From: an uncultured Pelagibacteraceae bacterium
GTDB taxonomy: Bacteria > Pseudomonadota > Alphaproteobacteria > Pelagibacterales > Pelagibacteraceae
DNA length: 53,205 nt
NCBI GenBank assembly: GCA_902594245.1
Contig: CACJLM010000002.1
Location: forward strand, 1 to 53,205
Direction: 5' to 3'
Position numbers and translations under genes: made by a program. The notes under the pieces were generated by a model. That model was not told the origin of the DNA and did not search any database. It saw only the letters and a list, made by a program, of their open reading frames with translations. Below, piece by piece: positions 33,855 to 43,446 of the stretch (within the stretch, counting starts at the first letter, position 1; each line of letters begins with the position of its first letter).

Positions 33855-34796
33855 TTATAAAGGTAAGAAACTTGTATCTACGTTTCCTCTTGGTGTTCCC
33901 ATTCCTTTTAAGAATGCATCAAGATTTCCACTCTCCATAGATTGTTTAGTTTCTTCTGGAGTTAGGAATTTGAAACCATCTAAAGTTTCTTTCATATCAG
34001 CAACTTTCATTTCTGAAGCTTTTGACATTGCATTCATATCGCTTTTACCAGCTCTATATCTTGCATTAGCTTCATGAGTTACCTCGATAAAAGTTCTAAG
34101 CATTCCAGGATTTTCCTTCATGAACTTTGTAGTTACAGAAGTAATATCTATCCCTAAAATACCAGCATCTCTAGCTTCTTGTACTGTAAGCAATCTTGAT
34201 CCTACAGCAGTTGCAGCTTTAATTGAGTTACCACCAAATAAACATGCCATTACAACATCACCACTTACTAATGCAGCAGCTCCTTCTTCAGGATCCATTT
34301 GAATGATATCCATTTTTTTTCTGTCAGCTCCAACAACTTTCATACTTTCATCAAAAACATACTCAGCCATTGTTCCTAGTGGAACAGCAACTTTTTTACC
34401 TTCTAATTCAGTAGCGTTTGCTTTTGTAATTCCAGAAGCATTAGATGTTACACAAGTTGTACCACCCATTCCGTATTCCATTGCAATATCTACTAATTTA
34501 ATAGGTGCTTTAGATTTTACAGCGTTAATGAAAGGTACTAAACCTTGTGAGTAAGAGATATCGATATCTCCTGCTAACATAGCATCAGTCATTGCTCCAC
34601 CATTTGTGAAGTTTGTCCATTTTACTGGAACACCCAAAGCTTTTGCAAAATTTTTTTTCTGCATGTCTTCTAAGTTTGGACTTGGCCATTCTAAGAAGTA
34701 AGCAACTCTAACTTCATTAGCTGCTGAATTAGCAACAGATATTGAAAGATTAAGAGCTACAAAACATCCAAGAATAAAACTAATTATTTTTTTCAT
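33855..34796 (-). CDS. tauA: Taurine-type ABC transporter, periplasmic binding protein
   Basis: 313 residues with a signal peptide (MKKIISFILGCFVALNLSISVANSA). The mature part has the NMT1/TauA-like fold: FLEWPSPN, WTNFTNGGAMTDAMLAGDIDISY, and VVMACLFGGNSIKAA. It binds taurine or a related sulfonate and delivers it to TauBC. It is divergent from the aminotransferase gene across a 178-base spacer with a palindrome at 34883-34897. AGAGGAAT precedes the start. Confidence 0.88.
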   Translation of the reverse strand: MKKIISFILGCFVALNLSISVANSAANEVRVAYFLEWPSPNLEDMQKKNFAKALGVPVKWTNFTNGGAMTDAMLAGDIDISYSQGLVPFINAVKSKAPIKLVDIAMEYGMGGTTCVTSNASGITKANATELEGKKVAVPLGTMAEYVFDESMKVVGADRKKMDIIQMDPEEGAAALVSGDVVMACLFGGNSIKAATAVGSRLLTVQEARDAGILGIDITSVTTKFMKENPGMLRTFIEVTHEANARYRAGKSDMNAMSKASEMKVADMKETLDGFKFLTPEETKQSMESGNLDAFLKGMGTPRGNVDTSFLPL

Positions 34797-34882
34797 TTAT
34801 TCCTCTTAGTTGATTATTTATATGTTCTAAGTTTAAGATTAATTTGATGTAGATGTAAAACAAAAAAGTGTTTAATTTGGAT

Positions 34883-34897
34883 ACAACTATTAGTTGT
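34883..34897. promoter_or_regulatory. Candidate operator in tauA-aminotransferase spacer
   Basis: ACAACT-ATT-AGTTGT is a perfect 6-3-6 inverted repeat in the spacer (34797-34974) between divergent tauA and aminotransferase genes. Taurine operons are usually controlled by the GntR/MocR-type TauR, but this sequence does not match the published TauR consensus as I recall it, and no regulator gene is adjacent. Position makes it the best operator candidate in the spacer. Confidence 0.4.
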
Positions 34898-34974
34898 GAC
34901 ATTATTTTGGTGGTTAAATAGTCCTAATTAGTCTAAAGAAATCTAAATACTAACAATTTAAAAATTTAAAAATT

Positions 34975-36321
34975 ATGAGTTCAGAAAATCGTACTTCAGT
35001 TCCAAATTCATTAAATGAACATTGGATGCCATTTACTTCAAATAAAGATTTTAAAGCAAATCCAAGATTGATTACAGAAGCAAAGGGTGTTTATTTAAAA
35101 ACTCACCATGGAAAAACTCAAATTGATGCAAGTTCTGGATTGTTTTGCAATCCGTTAGGTCATGGAAGAAAAGAAATTACTGAGGCAGTAACTAAGCAAT
35201 TAGAAACTTTAGATTATGCTCAACCATTTCAACAAGGTTTTGGAGGTTCATTTGAACTTGCAACAAGAATTTCAAAACATACACCGGGCAATTTAAATAA
35301 AATGTTTTATACTATTTGTGGGTCAACAGCTGTTGAAACTGCAATTAAAATTGCTGTTGCTTATCATAGAGCAAGAGGTGATGCACACAGATTTAGATTT
35401 GTTGGAAGAGAAAGAGGTTATCATGGAATGAACATTGGATGTGTGTCTGTTGGAGGCATGGTTAACAATGTTAAAACTTTTGCAAGTATCTTAATGCCAG
35501 GCGTACAACACATGAGACATACACATTTACCTGAACATAAATTTGTAAGTGGTCAACCTGAAACGGGTGGAGATTTAGCTATGGATTTGGAAAGAATAGC
35601 AAGTAACTTTGGTCCAGAAAATATTGCAGCATGTATAGTTGAACCTATTGCTGGATCAACTGGAACATTAGTTCCACCAAAAGGATATTTACAAAAATTA
35701 AGAGAAATTTGTGATAAACACGGAATACTTTTAATTTTTGATGAAGTAATAACTGGCTGGGGAAGAACAGGTTCATCTTTTGCTGGACATGAATTTGGAG
35801 TTACACCTGATATAATGACTATGGCAAAAGCAACCACTAACGGTGTAGTACCAATGGGCGTTGTTGCGTGTAAAGATGAAATTTATGATGCTGTAATGGA
35901 TGCTTCGCCAATGGGATCAGTTGAATTATTTCATGGTTATACTTACTCAGGAATACCTGTTGCTGTTGCTGCTGCTTTAGCAGTTCAAGATATTTTTGAA
36001 AAAGATGATATTTTTAATAGAGCAAAAAATTTAGCTCCTTATTTCCAAAAAGGTTTATTTTCTCTTCAAGATTTAGAGTCAGTTGAGAATATAAGAGGTT
36101 ATGGAATGATGGGTGGAATTGATATGAAAATGAAAGTTAAACCTGGAAAAGCTGGTTATGAGTGTTTTAAAGCATGTTATGAAGCTGGTGTTAATTTTAA
36201 AGCTACAGGTGACTGTTTAATAATTGCTCCACAATTTATTTGTGAAGAAAAACATATTGATGAGATTATTGATAAACTAAGAACGGGTATCACTAACTAT
36301 CAAAAAAACCAAAAAAACTAG
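34975..36321 (+). CDS. Class III aminotransferase, probably taurine/omega-amino acid:pyruvate type
   Basis: 448 residues, PLP fold type I. HWMPFTSNKDF at the N terminus, GSTAVETAIKIA, RGYHGMNIG, IIFDEVITGWGRTG (written LLIFDEVITGWGRTG) and the PLP lysine in MAKATTNG are in order. Overall it resembles beta-alanine/omega-amino acid:pyruvate aminotransferases. With tauABC divergent and alanine dehydrogenase directly downstream, taurine or hypotaurine with pyruvate as acceptor is likely, giving sulfoacetaldehyde and alanine. The gene symbol tpa is plausible but substrate is unproven. Confidence 0.82.
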   Translation: MSSENRTSVPNSLNEHWMPFTSNKDFKANPRLITEAKGVYLKTHHGKTQIDASSGLFCNPLGHGRKEITEAVTKQLETLDYAQPFQQGFGGSFELATRISKHTPGNLNKMFYTICGSTAVETAIKIAVAYHRARGDAHRFRFVGRERGYHGMNIGCVSVGGMVNNVKTFASILMPGVQHMRHTHLPEHKFVSGQPETGGDLAMDLERIASNFGPENIAACIVEPIAGSTGTLVPPKGYLQKLREICDKHGILLIFDEVITGWGRTGSSFAGHEFGVTPDIMTMAKATTNGVVPMGVVACKDEIYDAVMDASPMGSVELFHGYTYSGIPVAVAAALAVQDIFEKDDIFNRAKNLAPYFQKGLFSLQDLESVENIRGYGMMGGIDMKMKVKPGKAGYECFKACYEAGVNFKATGDCLIIAPQFICEEKHIDEIIDKLRTGITNYQKNQKN

Positions 36322-36361
36322 TTAGTTATTTTTATATCTATAGTTAACAGAGAGAGAGATA

Positions 36362-37480
36362 ATGAGGATAGGCGTACCTAAAGAAATAAAACCACAAGAA
36401 AATAGAATAGGTCTGACACCAGAAAGTGTAAAAACTCTTGTATCAGAGGGTCATGAAGTTTTAGTAGAGAACAACGGTGGTTTCGAAGCAGGTTTTGAAA
36501 ATGATCAATATACAAATGCTGGAGCAAAAATTGTTAATAAAGCTTCAGATATTTTTAATGATGCAGAAATAATTGTTAAAGTAAAAGAGCCTCAAAAAGT
36601 TGAAGTTGATATGATTAGAGAAAATCAAATCGTTTACACTTATCTTCATTTGGCTGCTGCAAAAGAATTAACTGAGGGATTAATCAAATCAAAAAGTATA
36701 AATATTGCATATGAAACTGTTACAGACGATAATGGTAGACTCCCTTTACTCGCACCTATGAGTGCAGTAGCAGGTCGTATGTCTGTACAGGCAGGAGCGC
36801 ATTGTTTAGAAAAAAATCAAAAAGGTAGAGGTCTTTTATTAGGAGGTGCACCTGGTGTTACTGGTGGAACAGTTGTAATTTTAGGTGGTGGAGTTGTAGG
36901 AGAAAATGCTGCAGTTATTGCAACTGGAATGCAAGCCAAAGTCCATATTGTAGATAAATCCGAAGCAAGATTGAAACAATTAGTTGAGATGTTTGGTGAT
37001 AAAATAATTCCAGAACAAAGTGATAAAATAGATTTGAATAAATTAATTGCAGAAGCAGATTTGTTAGTAGGTGGAGTTTTAATACCAGGAGCGGAGGCAC
37101 CAAAATTGGTCACTAAAGATATGTTGAAATCAATGAAAAGAGGATCTGTAATAGTTGATGTTGCAATAGATCAAGGTGGATGTGTTGAAACAAGTAAACC
37201 TACAACACATGGTGATCCAACATATATTGTAGATGATGTAGTTCATTATTGTGTAGCAAATATGCCTGGTGGAGTGCCAAGAACTTCTACGTTAGCTTTA
37301 AATAAAGCAACACTTCCATTCTTAGTAAAACTTGCAAACAAAGGTTATCAAAAAGCTTTAGGTGAAGATAAAAACTTTTTGGCAGGATTAAATGTTCATA
37401 AAGGTCATGTGACTTATAAAGCAGTTGCAGATGTGTTTGGACATCAATATGTTGACCCAGGAGAAGCAATCAAAAATTGA
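36362..37480 (+). CDS. ald: Alanine dehydrogenase
   Basis: 372 residues, normal length. It starts MRIGVPKEIKPQENRIGLTP, has the alanine-binding and NAD regions GAPGVTGGTVVILGGGVVGENAA and VVDVAIDQGGCVETSKPTTH. It oxidises L-alanine to pyruvate and ammonium with NAD, closing the pyruvate cycle used by the adjacent aminotransferase. AGAGAGAGA precedes the start. A second dimethylglycine dehydrogenase-like gene begins 4 bases after the stop. Confidence 0.96.
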   Translation: MRIGVPKEIKPQENRIGLTPESVKTLVSEGHEVLVENNGGFEAGFENDQYTNAGAKIVNKASDIFNDAEIIVKVKEPQKVEVDMIRENQIVYTYLHLAAAKELTEGLIKSKSINIAYETVTDDNGRLPLLAPMSAVAGRMSVQAGAHCLEKNQKGRGLLLGGAPGVTGGTVVILGGGVVGENAAVIATGMQAKVHIVDKSEARLKQLVEMFGDKIIPEQSDKIDLNKLIAEADLLVGGVLIPGAEAPKLVTKDMLKSMKRGSVIVDVAIDQGGCVETSKPTTHGDPTYIVDDVVHYCVANMPGGVPRTSTLALNKATLPFLVKLANKGYQKALGEDKNFLAGLNVHKGHVTYKAVADVFGHQYVDPGEAIKN

Positions 37481-37484
37481 TTAG

Positions 37485-39929
37485 ATGGAAAAGAAACTAC
37501 CAAGTAGCACAAAAGTTGTTGTTATTGGTGGTGGTGTAGTTGGTTGTTCAGTAGCTTATCATTTAGCAAAATTTGGTTGGAAAGATACAATTCTTTTAGA
37601 AAGAGATCAATTAACCTCAGGTACAACTTGGCATGCAGCAGGACTTGTGAGTCAATTAGGTCCGACAGCAGCAATAACAAAAATTAGAAAATACACTTTA
37701 GATCTATATAAAAAACTTGAGAACGAAGTTGATCACTCTGCAGGTTTAAGATTAAATGGTGCTCTTTCAATTGCACAAAATAAAGGAAGGTGGCAGGAAC
37801 TTCAAAGACAAGCAACCACTGCACAACTTTATGATGTGGATGTAAGAATTTTAGATAAAGATCAAATCAAAAAAGATTATCCAATAATTAATACTGATGA
37901 AGTGATTGGTGGAATTTTAATGCCAGGTGATGGAGCGGCTGATCCATCAGGTGTAACACATATGCTTGCAAAAGGTGCGAGAATGGAAGGTGCACAAATT
38001 TTTGAAAAATCACCAGTTGAAGAAATTTTAACAAAAGATGGAAAAATTTCAGGAGTAAAAGTAAATGGTCAAAAAATTGATTGTGAGTATATTGTTTTAG
38101 CATCAGGAATGTGGTCAAGACAAATTGGTGAAAAGGTTGGAGTAAGCGTTCCACTTTATCCAGCAGAACATTTTTATATAATTACTGAACCTATAGAAAA
38201 TTTATCTAAAACATTACCAGTTATTAGAGATTTTGATAACAGCACTTATATCAAAGAAGATGCTGGTAAAATTTTGGTAGGTATTTTTGAGGGAAAATCT
38301 ATTCCAGCATTTGATAAAACAAGTTTAGTGCCTGAAGATTTTTCTTTTGGAGAATTTCCTGAAAATTTTGAACATTTTGAACCTTATCTTGCATCTGCAA
38401 TTAAAAGGTTTCCAGTTTTAGAAAAAGCAGGGATAAGAAAATTTTTTGCAGGACCAGAATCTTTTACGCCAGACACCAATACTTTATTGGGTGAGGTACC
38501 AGAAATTAAGAATTTCTTTGTATGTTGTGGTTTAAATAGTATTGGGATTGGAAGTGGAGGAGGTGTTGGAAAAGTTACAGCTGAATGGTTAATGACAGGT
38601 CATATTAATCAGGACATATTTAGTTATGATATTAAAAGATTTCAAAAATTTCATTCAGATTTAGGTTTTATTAAAAAAAGAATTACTGAAACTCTTGGTG
38701 ATTTATATGGAATGCACTGGCCATTTAAACAACACAAAACTTCAAGAAATATAAAGACACTTCCTTATCATGATAATTTGAAAAGTTTTGGTGCATGTTT
38801 TGGTGTTTCAGCTGGTTATGAAAGACCTATGTGGTTTGCATTAGATGGTGAAAAATCTGAATATGAATATAGTTATAACTATCAAAATTGGTATCCATCA
38901 GCAGAATATGAAACCAATAACACCATCAAAAATGTTGGTTTATTTGATTTAACTCCATTTTCAAAGTTTGAGATCAAATCTGATAAAGCACATCAAGAAT
39001 TACAGAGAATTTGCACTGCTAATATAAAAAATGATATTGGTAAATGTACATACACTCATATGTTAAATAGTGATGGTGGTATTGAGACTGATTTAACTGT
39101 TGTTTGTGTAGATAAAGATCACTTTAGAATAATTAGTTCTGCAGCAACAAGAGAAAGGGATAAATTTCATATAAACAAACATCTTTCAAAAGATATAGAA
39201 TTAAAAGATGTAACAGATGATTATTGTGTATTTGGATTGTTTGGACCTAAAAGTAGGGATTTAATCAAATCTATTTCTTCAGATAATTTTGAAAATGAAA
39301 ATTTCAAATTTAGTACTGCAAAAAATATAACAATTGAAGGAATAAAAATATGGGCCCAGCGATTGTCTTATGTTGGTGAATTAGGTTTTGAATTATACGT
39401 AAAATTTAATGATGCTAAAAAAATATATGAATTATTAATTGAAAAAGGCAAAGATTTTAACCTTTCTAATTGTGGTATGCACGCTATGGATATTATGCGT
39501 ATGGAAAGTGGCTTTTTGCATTGGGGACATGATATTTCTCCTGAAGAAAATCAATATCAAGCAGGTTTGTCATTTACAATTAGTAATAAAAAAAACGTAG
39601 ATTTCATTGGTAAGAAAGCTTTAGAAAAAATCAAAAAAGAAAAAATTAAAAGTAGATTTGCAATGTTTGCTCTAAAAGATAGTAACCCTGGTGAGCCTTT
39701 ATTACTTCATGACGAGCCGATATATTTAGATGAGAAAATTATAGGAAGATCTACTTCTGGAAATTATTCATTTAATTTTAAAAAAAATCTCACTTTTGGA
39801 TATATCAATAATGATTTTTCTAATGAAGAACTACAAAATAAAAACTTGTTTATTGAGGTAGAAAAAAAGAAGTACCCAATTGATATAATTAACAAACCTT
39901 TAAAACAAACAAACTTTAAAAATAATTAA
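37485..39929 (+). CDS. Dimethylglycine/sarcosine dehydrogenase-like flavoprotein (second copy)
   Basis: 814 residues. Same architecture as 1118-3550: FAD motif GGGVVG (15-20), TWHAAG with His50 at the covalent-flavin position, C-terminal GcvT domain (FGPKSRDLI, LSYVGELGFELYV, HAMDIMRMESGFLHWGHDI). After the flavin histidine the sequence diverges strongly (VSQLGPTAAITKIRKY versus [16 protein letters not shown]), suggesting a different N-methyl substrate. It follows ald closely; no ETF genes accompany it. Its TAA overlaps the stop of the convergent BASS gene. Confidence 0.85.
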   Translation: MEKKLPSSTKVVVIGGGVVGCSVAYHLAKFGWKDTILLERDQLTSGTTWHAAGLVSQLGPTAAITKIRKYTLDLYKKLENEVDHSAGLRLNGALSIAQNKGRWQELQRQATTAQLYDVDVRILDKDQIKKDYPIINTDEVIGGILMPGDGAADPSGVTHMLAKGARMEGAQIFEKSPVEEILTKDGKISGVKVNGQKIDCEYIVLASGMWSRQIGEKVGVSVPLYPAEHFYIITEPIENLSKTLPVIRDFDNSTYIKEDAGKILVGIFEGKSIPAFDKTSLVPEDFSFGEFPENFEHFEPYLASAIKRFPVLEKAGIRKFFAGPESFTPDTNTLLGEVPEIKNFFVCCGLNSIGIGSGGGVGKVTAEWLMTGHINQDIFSYDIKRFQKFHSDLGFIKKRITETLGDLYGMHWPFKQHKTSRNIKTLPYHDNLKSFGACFGVSAGYERPMWFALDGEKSEYEYSYNYQNWYPSAEYETNNTIKNVGLFDLTPFSKFEIKSDKAHQELQRICTANIKNDIGKCTYTHMLNSDGGIETDLTVVCVDKDHFRIISSAATRERDKFHINKHLSKDIELKDVTDDYCVFGLFGPKSRDLIKSISSDNFENENFKFSTAKNITIEGIKIWAQRLSYVGELGFELYVKFNDAKKIYELLIEKGKDFNLSNCGMHAMDIMRMESGFLHWGHDISPEENQYQAGLSFTISNKKNVDFIGKKALEKIKKEKIKSRFAMFALKDSNPGEPLLLHDEPIYLDEKIIGRSTSGNYSFNFKKNLTFGYINNDFSNEELQNKNLFIEVEKKKYPIDIINKPLKQTNFKNN

Positions 39930-40780
39930 GTTCTATTTTTTTTTAAGAAAATTACAAAAAGAACCGATGTTGTCATCATGATTAAAGCATAAGCTGCAGT
40001 AGGTACCATGTAAGACATATCTTGACCAAATAATTGAATTCCAACAAAAACAGCTAAGGTTCCATTTTGTAAACCACATTCAAGAGATATACATTTTTGT
40101 TGTGCAACACCTGTTGCAAAAATTTTAGCAACATAAAAACCTATAATCATCATAACTACATTTAATGTTAGTGCAATAGTGCCAGCAGTTGTTAGGAACA
40201 TGATAATGCTATCCCACTCTTCAATATAGATAGCTAAAAAAACAATTAAGAATAATATAATAGATAATTTTTCAATTATATTCATATTTCTCATTATAAA
40301 ATCATCAGCAAATTTTCTTATTAACATTCCAATTATTACAGGAACAGTTACAACACCAAACATTTTAAGTGAAATCCCAATCATTGAAATTTCTTTACTC
40401 ACGTAATCAATATCAAATAAATCAATCGATAAAAAAACTACAAAGGGAACAGAAATAATACTTATCAAACTTGTAACAGCAGTTAGTGATATTGAAAGTG
40501 CAACATCACCATCAGCAAACTTAGTTAGAACATTTGAGGTTACTCCGCCAGGAGCTGCAGCAATTAACATAACTCCCAAAGCAAGTTCAATGGGTGTTTT
40601 TAAAATTATAATTAGTAAGTATCCAACAATGGGAAGAACAACTAATTGACAAACTAATCCAACTAAAAATTCTTTTGGATTTTTTACAACTCTTGTAAAA
40701 TCATTAACTCTTAAAGATGCACCCAAAGCTAACATTATTAATGCTAGCGCAAATGGCGCAATCGTTGTTACTATTCCCAT
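39926..40780 (-). CDS. Bile acid:sodium symporter (BASS) family transporter
   Basis: 284 residues with nine or ten membrane helices. BASS/ASBT signatures: LALIMLALGASLRVNDF, LIAAAPGGVTSNVLTKFADGDVALS (crossover and sodium site) and SLECGLQNGTLAVFVG. The substrate could be an organic anion such as pyruvate, pantoate or a sulfonate; the sequence alone does not decide. The upstream gene on the same strand is an unusual regulator, ending 52 bases before, so the regulator may control this transporter. Confidence 0.88.
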   Translation of the reverse strand: MGIVTTIAPFALALIMLALGASLRVNDFTRVVKNPKEFLVGLVCQLVVLPIVGYLLIIILKTPIELALGVMLIAAAPGGVTSNVLTKFADGDVALSISLTAVTSLISIISVPFVVFLSIDLFDIDYVSKEISMIGISLKMFGVVTVPVIIGMLIRKFADDFIMRNMNIIEKLSIILFLIVFLAIYIEEWDSIIMFLTTAGTIALTLNVVMMIIGFYVAKIFATGVAQQKCISLECGLQNGTLAVFVGIQLFGQDMSYMVPTAAYALIMMTTSVLFVIFLKKNRT

Positions 40781-40832
40781 AGACCCCTCTCTGAAAATAA
40801 ACTTTATTACTCAGTGCAAATATATTTTTTAT

Positions 40833-41807
40833 TTAAGAAATTACAAGAAGATTCAAAATTTTACGAATAAACTTTGCTTTGAATTTAAAAATTTCTGTTT
40901 GGTAAGGCAAAATTTTTCTAAAATTCATACTAGTTAATACATATTGTTTTTTATCATTCATTTTGATCAAATCTTCTTTAATTAAATATTTACATTTTCT
41001 TATTATTGTTGCTCGAGGAATATTTGTCATATCAGAAATTGACATTGCACTGATACCACTATTAGTTCCTAAATTTTTAATTAAGATGTCACTCGTTTCA
41101 AAATGATCTAAATTAGGTTTATCACCAGTCTCTAAATACTTTGATACATTCAAAACTTGATTCATGCAAACAGTTCCCCAAATATGAAATGTGGTCAAAT
41201 CTTGCATAAATTTATGATATCCAATAACTAATGGTATTTGCATTCGGTAAAACCATCTCCAACATAATGTAAATTTTTTCTTCATTATGTTTTCAATTAT
41301 TTTTTGATCAAGTTTTTTTGAATAAATATTATCTCTATTTAAAGCTTGTGAAACTAATAGAATATATTTTGATGAAAATTTCATTTGTTGTTCTGGTTTA
41401 ACAAATTTAAAAGCTTTTCTATCAATTAAAATCTTTTTTTTTGAACGACTTATTACTCCCTCATTTTCAAGTTCCAAAACTTTTCTTCTAACAGTTTCTT
41501 TTGGTAAATCTAATTTTTCACATAATTCAGTAATGCTAAATTTTTCAATTTGTTGATATGATTTTGCGTAATATTCATCATAGCTATATTGAATATTCAT
41601 TTGATCATAAAACTGAAGAGTTTTTTCAATTAATGAAATCACTATCATATACTTGTAATGATCTTTAAATGGAGAATAGACATTATTCATCCAGTTCCAT
41701 TGATGAAATATCCAATCTTTACTAAGATCAGAATAATTAGTCATTATTGAACTATAAACTTGTTCATCTTCTAAAGTTTTAGAAAAATCTATTTCTTGTA
41801 AGTTCAT
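40833..41807 (-). CDS. Putative regulator with two winged-helix domains
   Basis: 324 residues, no family recognised. Residues about 90-130 (SITELCEKLDLPKETVRRKVLELENEGVI) and 252-285 (MSISDMTNIPRATIIRKCKYLIKEDLI) each read as a winged helix-turn-helix, separated by a helical, aromatic-rich segment (CWRWFYRMQIPLVIGYHKF, FHIWGTVCMNQVL). Two DNA-binding modules in one chain could recognise paired half-sites. Basic C terminus. It lies before the BASS transporter on the same strand and is divergent from the small membrane protein genes. Confidence 0.7.
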   Translation of the reverse strand: MNLQEIDFSKTLEDEQVYSSIMTNYSDLSKDWIFHQWNWMNNVYSPFKDHYKYMIVISLIEKTLQFYDQMNIQYSYDEYYAKSYQQIEKFSITELCEKLDLPKETVRRKVLELENEGVISRSKKKILIDRKAFKFVKPEQQMKFSSKYILLVSQALNRDNIYSKKLDQKIIENIMKKKFTLCWRWFYRMQIPLVIGYHKFMQDLTTFHIWGTVCMNQVLNVSKYLETGDKPNLDHFETSDILIKNLGTNSGISAMSISDMTNIPRATIIRKCKYLIKEDLIKMNDKKQYVLTSMNFRKILPYQTEIFKFKAKFIRKILNLLVIS

Positions 41808-41919
41808 AATTTTAAAAATCGAAGTAGAAACCCAATTTGGACAGTTGTCAATTCAAATGTGACCCAGATTGAACTTTACTTGAATTGAGCAGATCTATAA
41901 TCCATGTTTAATTTCTCAT

Positions 41920-42150
41920 ATGGATAATAAAGGCTTTGCAGAAAATCAAAATAACATCGAGACCCCAAATGGTGTTGTTGTTGCTGAAAAGCCTTTAAAA
42001 TCCGAACAAATAAGACCAGAAAGAGTTGATATAAACGTTTTAAAATCAAAACTGCAAGAGACTGAAAGCAAAGAATTTAAGAAAAATTTGATCATTCTTT
42101 CTACATTAATTCTAGGTTTAGGTATTTTAGGAATATATCTGTCCCTCTAG
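41920..42150 (+). CDS. Small tail-anchored membrane protein A
   Basis: 76 residues. A hydrophilic N-terminal part (about 1-55) is followed by one C-terminal membrane helix (IILSTLILGLGILGIYLSL). Residues around RVDINVLKSKLQETESKEFKKN match the corresponding part of the next gene (DINILLNRIELNKKNESKRK), so the two are diverged paralogues. No signal peptide, so the bulk would face the cytosol. Function unknown; it is divergent from the double winged-helix regulator. Confidence 0.6.
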   Translation: MDNKGFAENQNNIETPNGVVVAEKPLKSEQIRPERVDINVLKSKLQETESKEFKKNLIILSTLILGLGILGIYLSL

Positions 42151-42191
42151 TAAAATTTGCAAATTTATAATTAAGATGGTTTAATTGGATT

Positions 42192-42398
42192 ATGAGAAAT
42201 TTAGGATCTAATATTAAAAATAAGTTAGTTGCAAAATACTTAGTAAAAGATCAATCAACTTCTCAAGCCAAAAGCACTGATATAAATATCTTGTTAAATA
42301 GAATTGAATTAAACAAAAAGAACGAGTCTAAAAGAAAGTTATACTTTTCAGCAGCAGCTTCAACTGGCCTAATCCTATTCGGTCTAATAATTTTTTAA
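42192..42398 (+). CDS. Small tail-anchored membrane protein B
   Basis: 68 residues. Basic N-terminal half (NIKNKLVAKYLVKDQ), a shared DINILLNRIELNKKNESKRK motif, then a C-terminal helix (LYFSAAASTGLILFGLIIF). Paralogue of 41920-42150 by the DIN-x-L plus basic linker plus single-helix layout. 41 bases separate the genes. Its stop lies 13 bases from the convergent guaC stop. Confidence 0.55.
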   Translation: MRNLGSNIKNKLVAKYLVKDQSTSQAKSTDINILLNRIELNKKNESKRKLYFSAAASTGLILFGLIIF

Positions 42399-42411
42399 TA
42401 ATTAATTAATT

Positions 42412-43446
42412 TTATTTAGTAAAAGTGTCGTTAAATTGACTACTCACTCTAACAAATGTTGTACATTTACTAAGTTGTTTTAAAGAGGGTGCTCCAACAT
42501 AAGTACAGCTACTTCGCACTCCACCAAGAATATTAAGGATAGTATCGTTAATTTTTCCTCTATATTTAACTCTAACATTTCTTCCTTCACTACTTCTATA
42601 ATCGGCTAAACCACCATAATGTTTTTTGTTAGCAACTTCAGAACTTGATCCATAGAATTCAATATATTTTGAGCCATTAACTCTAATTAATTTTCCATTA
42701 CCCTCATCATGACCTGCCAGCATTCCGCCCAACATTACAAAATCTGCTCCTCCTCCAAAGCCTTTTGCAACATCACCTGGGCAAGTGCATCCTCCATCAG
42801 CAATAATATGAGCTCCCAATCCATGTGCGGCATCAGCACACTCAATTACAGCACTTAATTGTGGATAACCAACACCTGTTTGTATTCTAGTTGTGCATAC
42901 GCTTCCTGGACCAATACCAACTTTTACTATATCAGCACCACTTAAAACTAATTCTTGTGTCATATCAGCAGTTACAACATTTCCAGCAATAATTGTTTTT
43001 GTTGGATATTTATCTCTTACTGATTTTACAAAATTTGTAAAATGTTCAGAATAACCATTGGCTACATCTATACATATGAATTTAAAAAAATTAAATTCTT
43101 TTAGTACTTTATCTAAATTAGCAAAATCCTCTTTTTTAATTCCAACACTAAGAGCTATATTTTGATAAATTTTTTTTATACTCTTATTTTGTTTGAGTTT
43201 TTTTACATCATGTTGTTTAGTTAAACATGTGATCATTCCATGTTCACTTAATTTTTCAGCTATACTAAGTTCACCAACACCATCCATGTTGGCTGCCATT
43301 ATTGGAATTCCTGACCATTCATTTTTGCTATATTTAAATCTATAAGTTCTTAATAGATTCACATCTTTACGACTTTTTAATGTACTTCTTTTAGGCCTAA
43401 ATAATACATCTGAATAATCTAGTTTTAAATCTTCTTCAATTCTCAC
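42412..43446 (-). CDS. guaC: GMP reductase
   Basis: 344 residues, close to E. coli GuaC (347), and lacking the CBS pair of IMP dehydrogenase. Blocks: [39 protein letters not shown], and the catalytic cysteine loop [24 protein letters not shown]. It converts GMP to IMP using NADPH. A perfect DnaA-box-like 9-mer and the tRNA-Met gene lie upstream on the other strand's side. Confidence 0.93.
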   Translation of the reverse strand: MRIEEDLKLDYSDVLFRPKRSTLKSRKDVNLLRTYRFKYSKNEWSGIPIMAANMDGVGELSIAEKLSEHGMITCLTKQHDVKKLKQNKSIKKIYQNIALSVGIKKEDFANLDKVLKEFNFFKFICIDVANGYSEHFTNFVKSVRDKYPTKTIIAGNVVTADMTQELVLSGADIVKVGIGPGSVCTTRIQTGVGYPQLSAVIECADAAHGLGAHIIADGGCTCPGDVAKGFGGGADFVMLGGMLAGHDEGNGKLIRVNGSKYIEFYGSSSEVANKKHYGGLADYRSSEGRNVRVKYRGKINDTILNILGGVRSSCTYVGAPSLKQLSKCTTFVRVSSQFNDTFTK

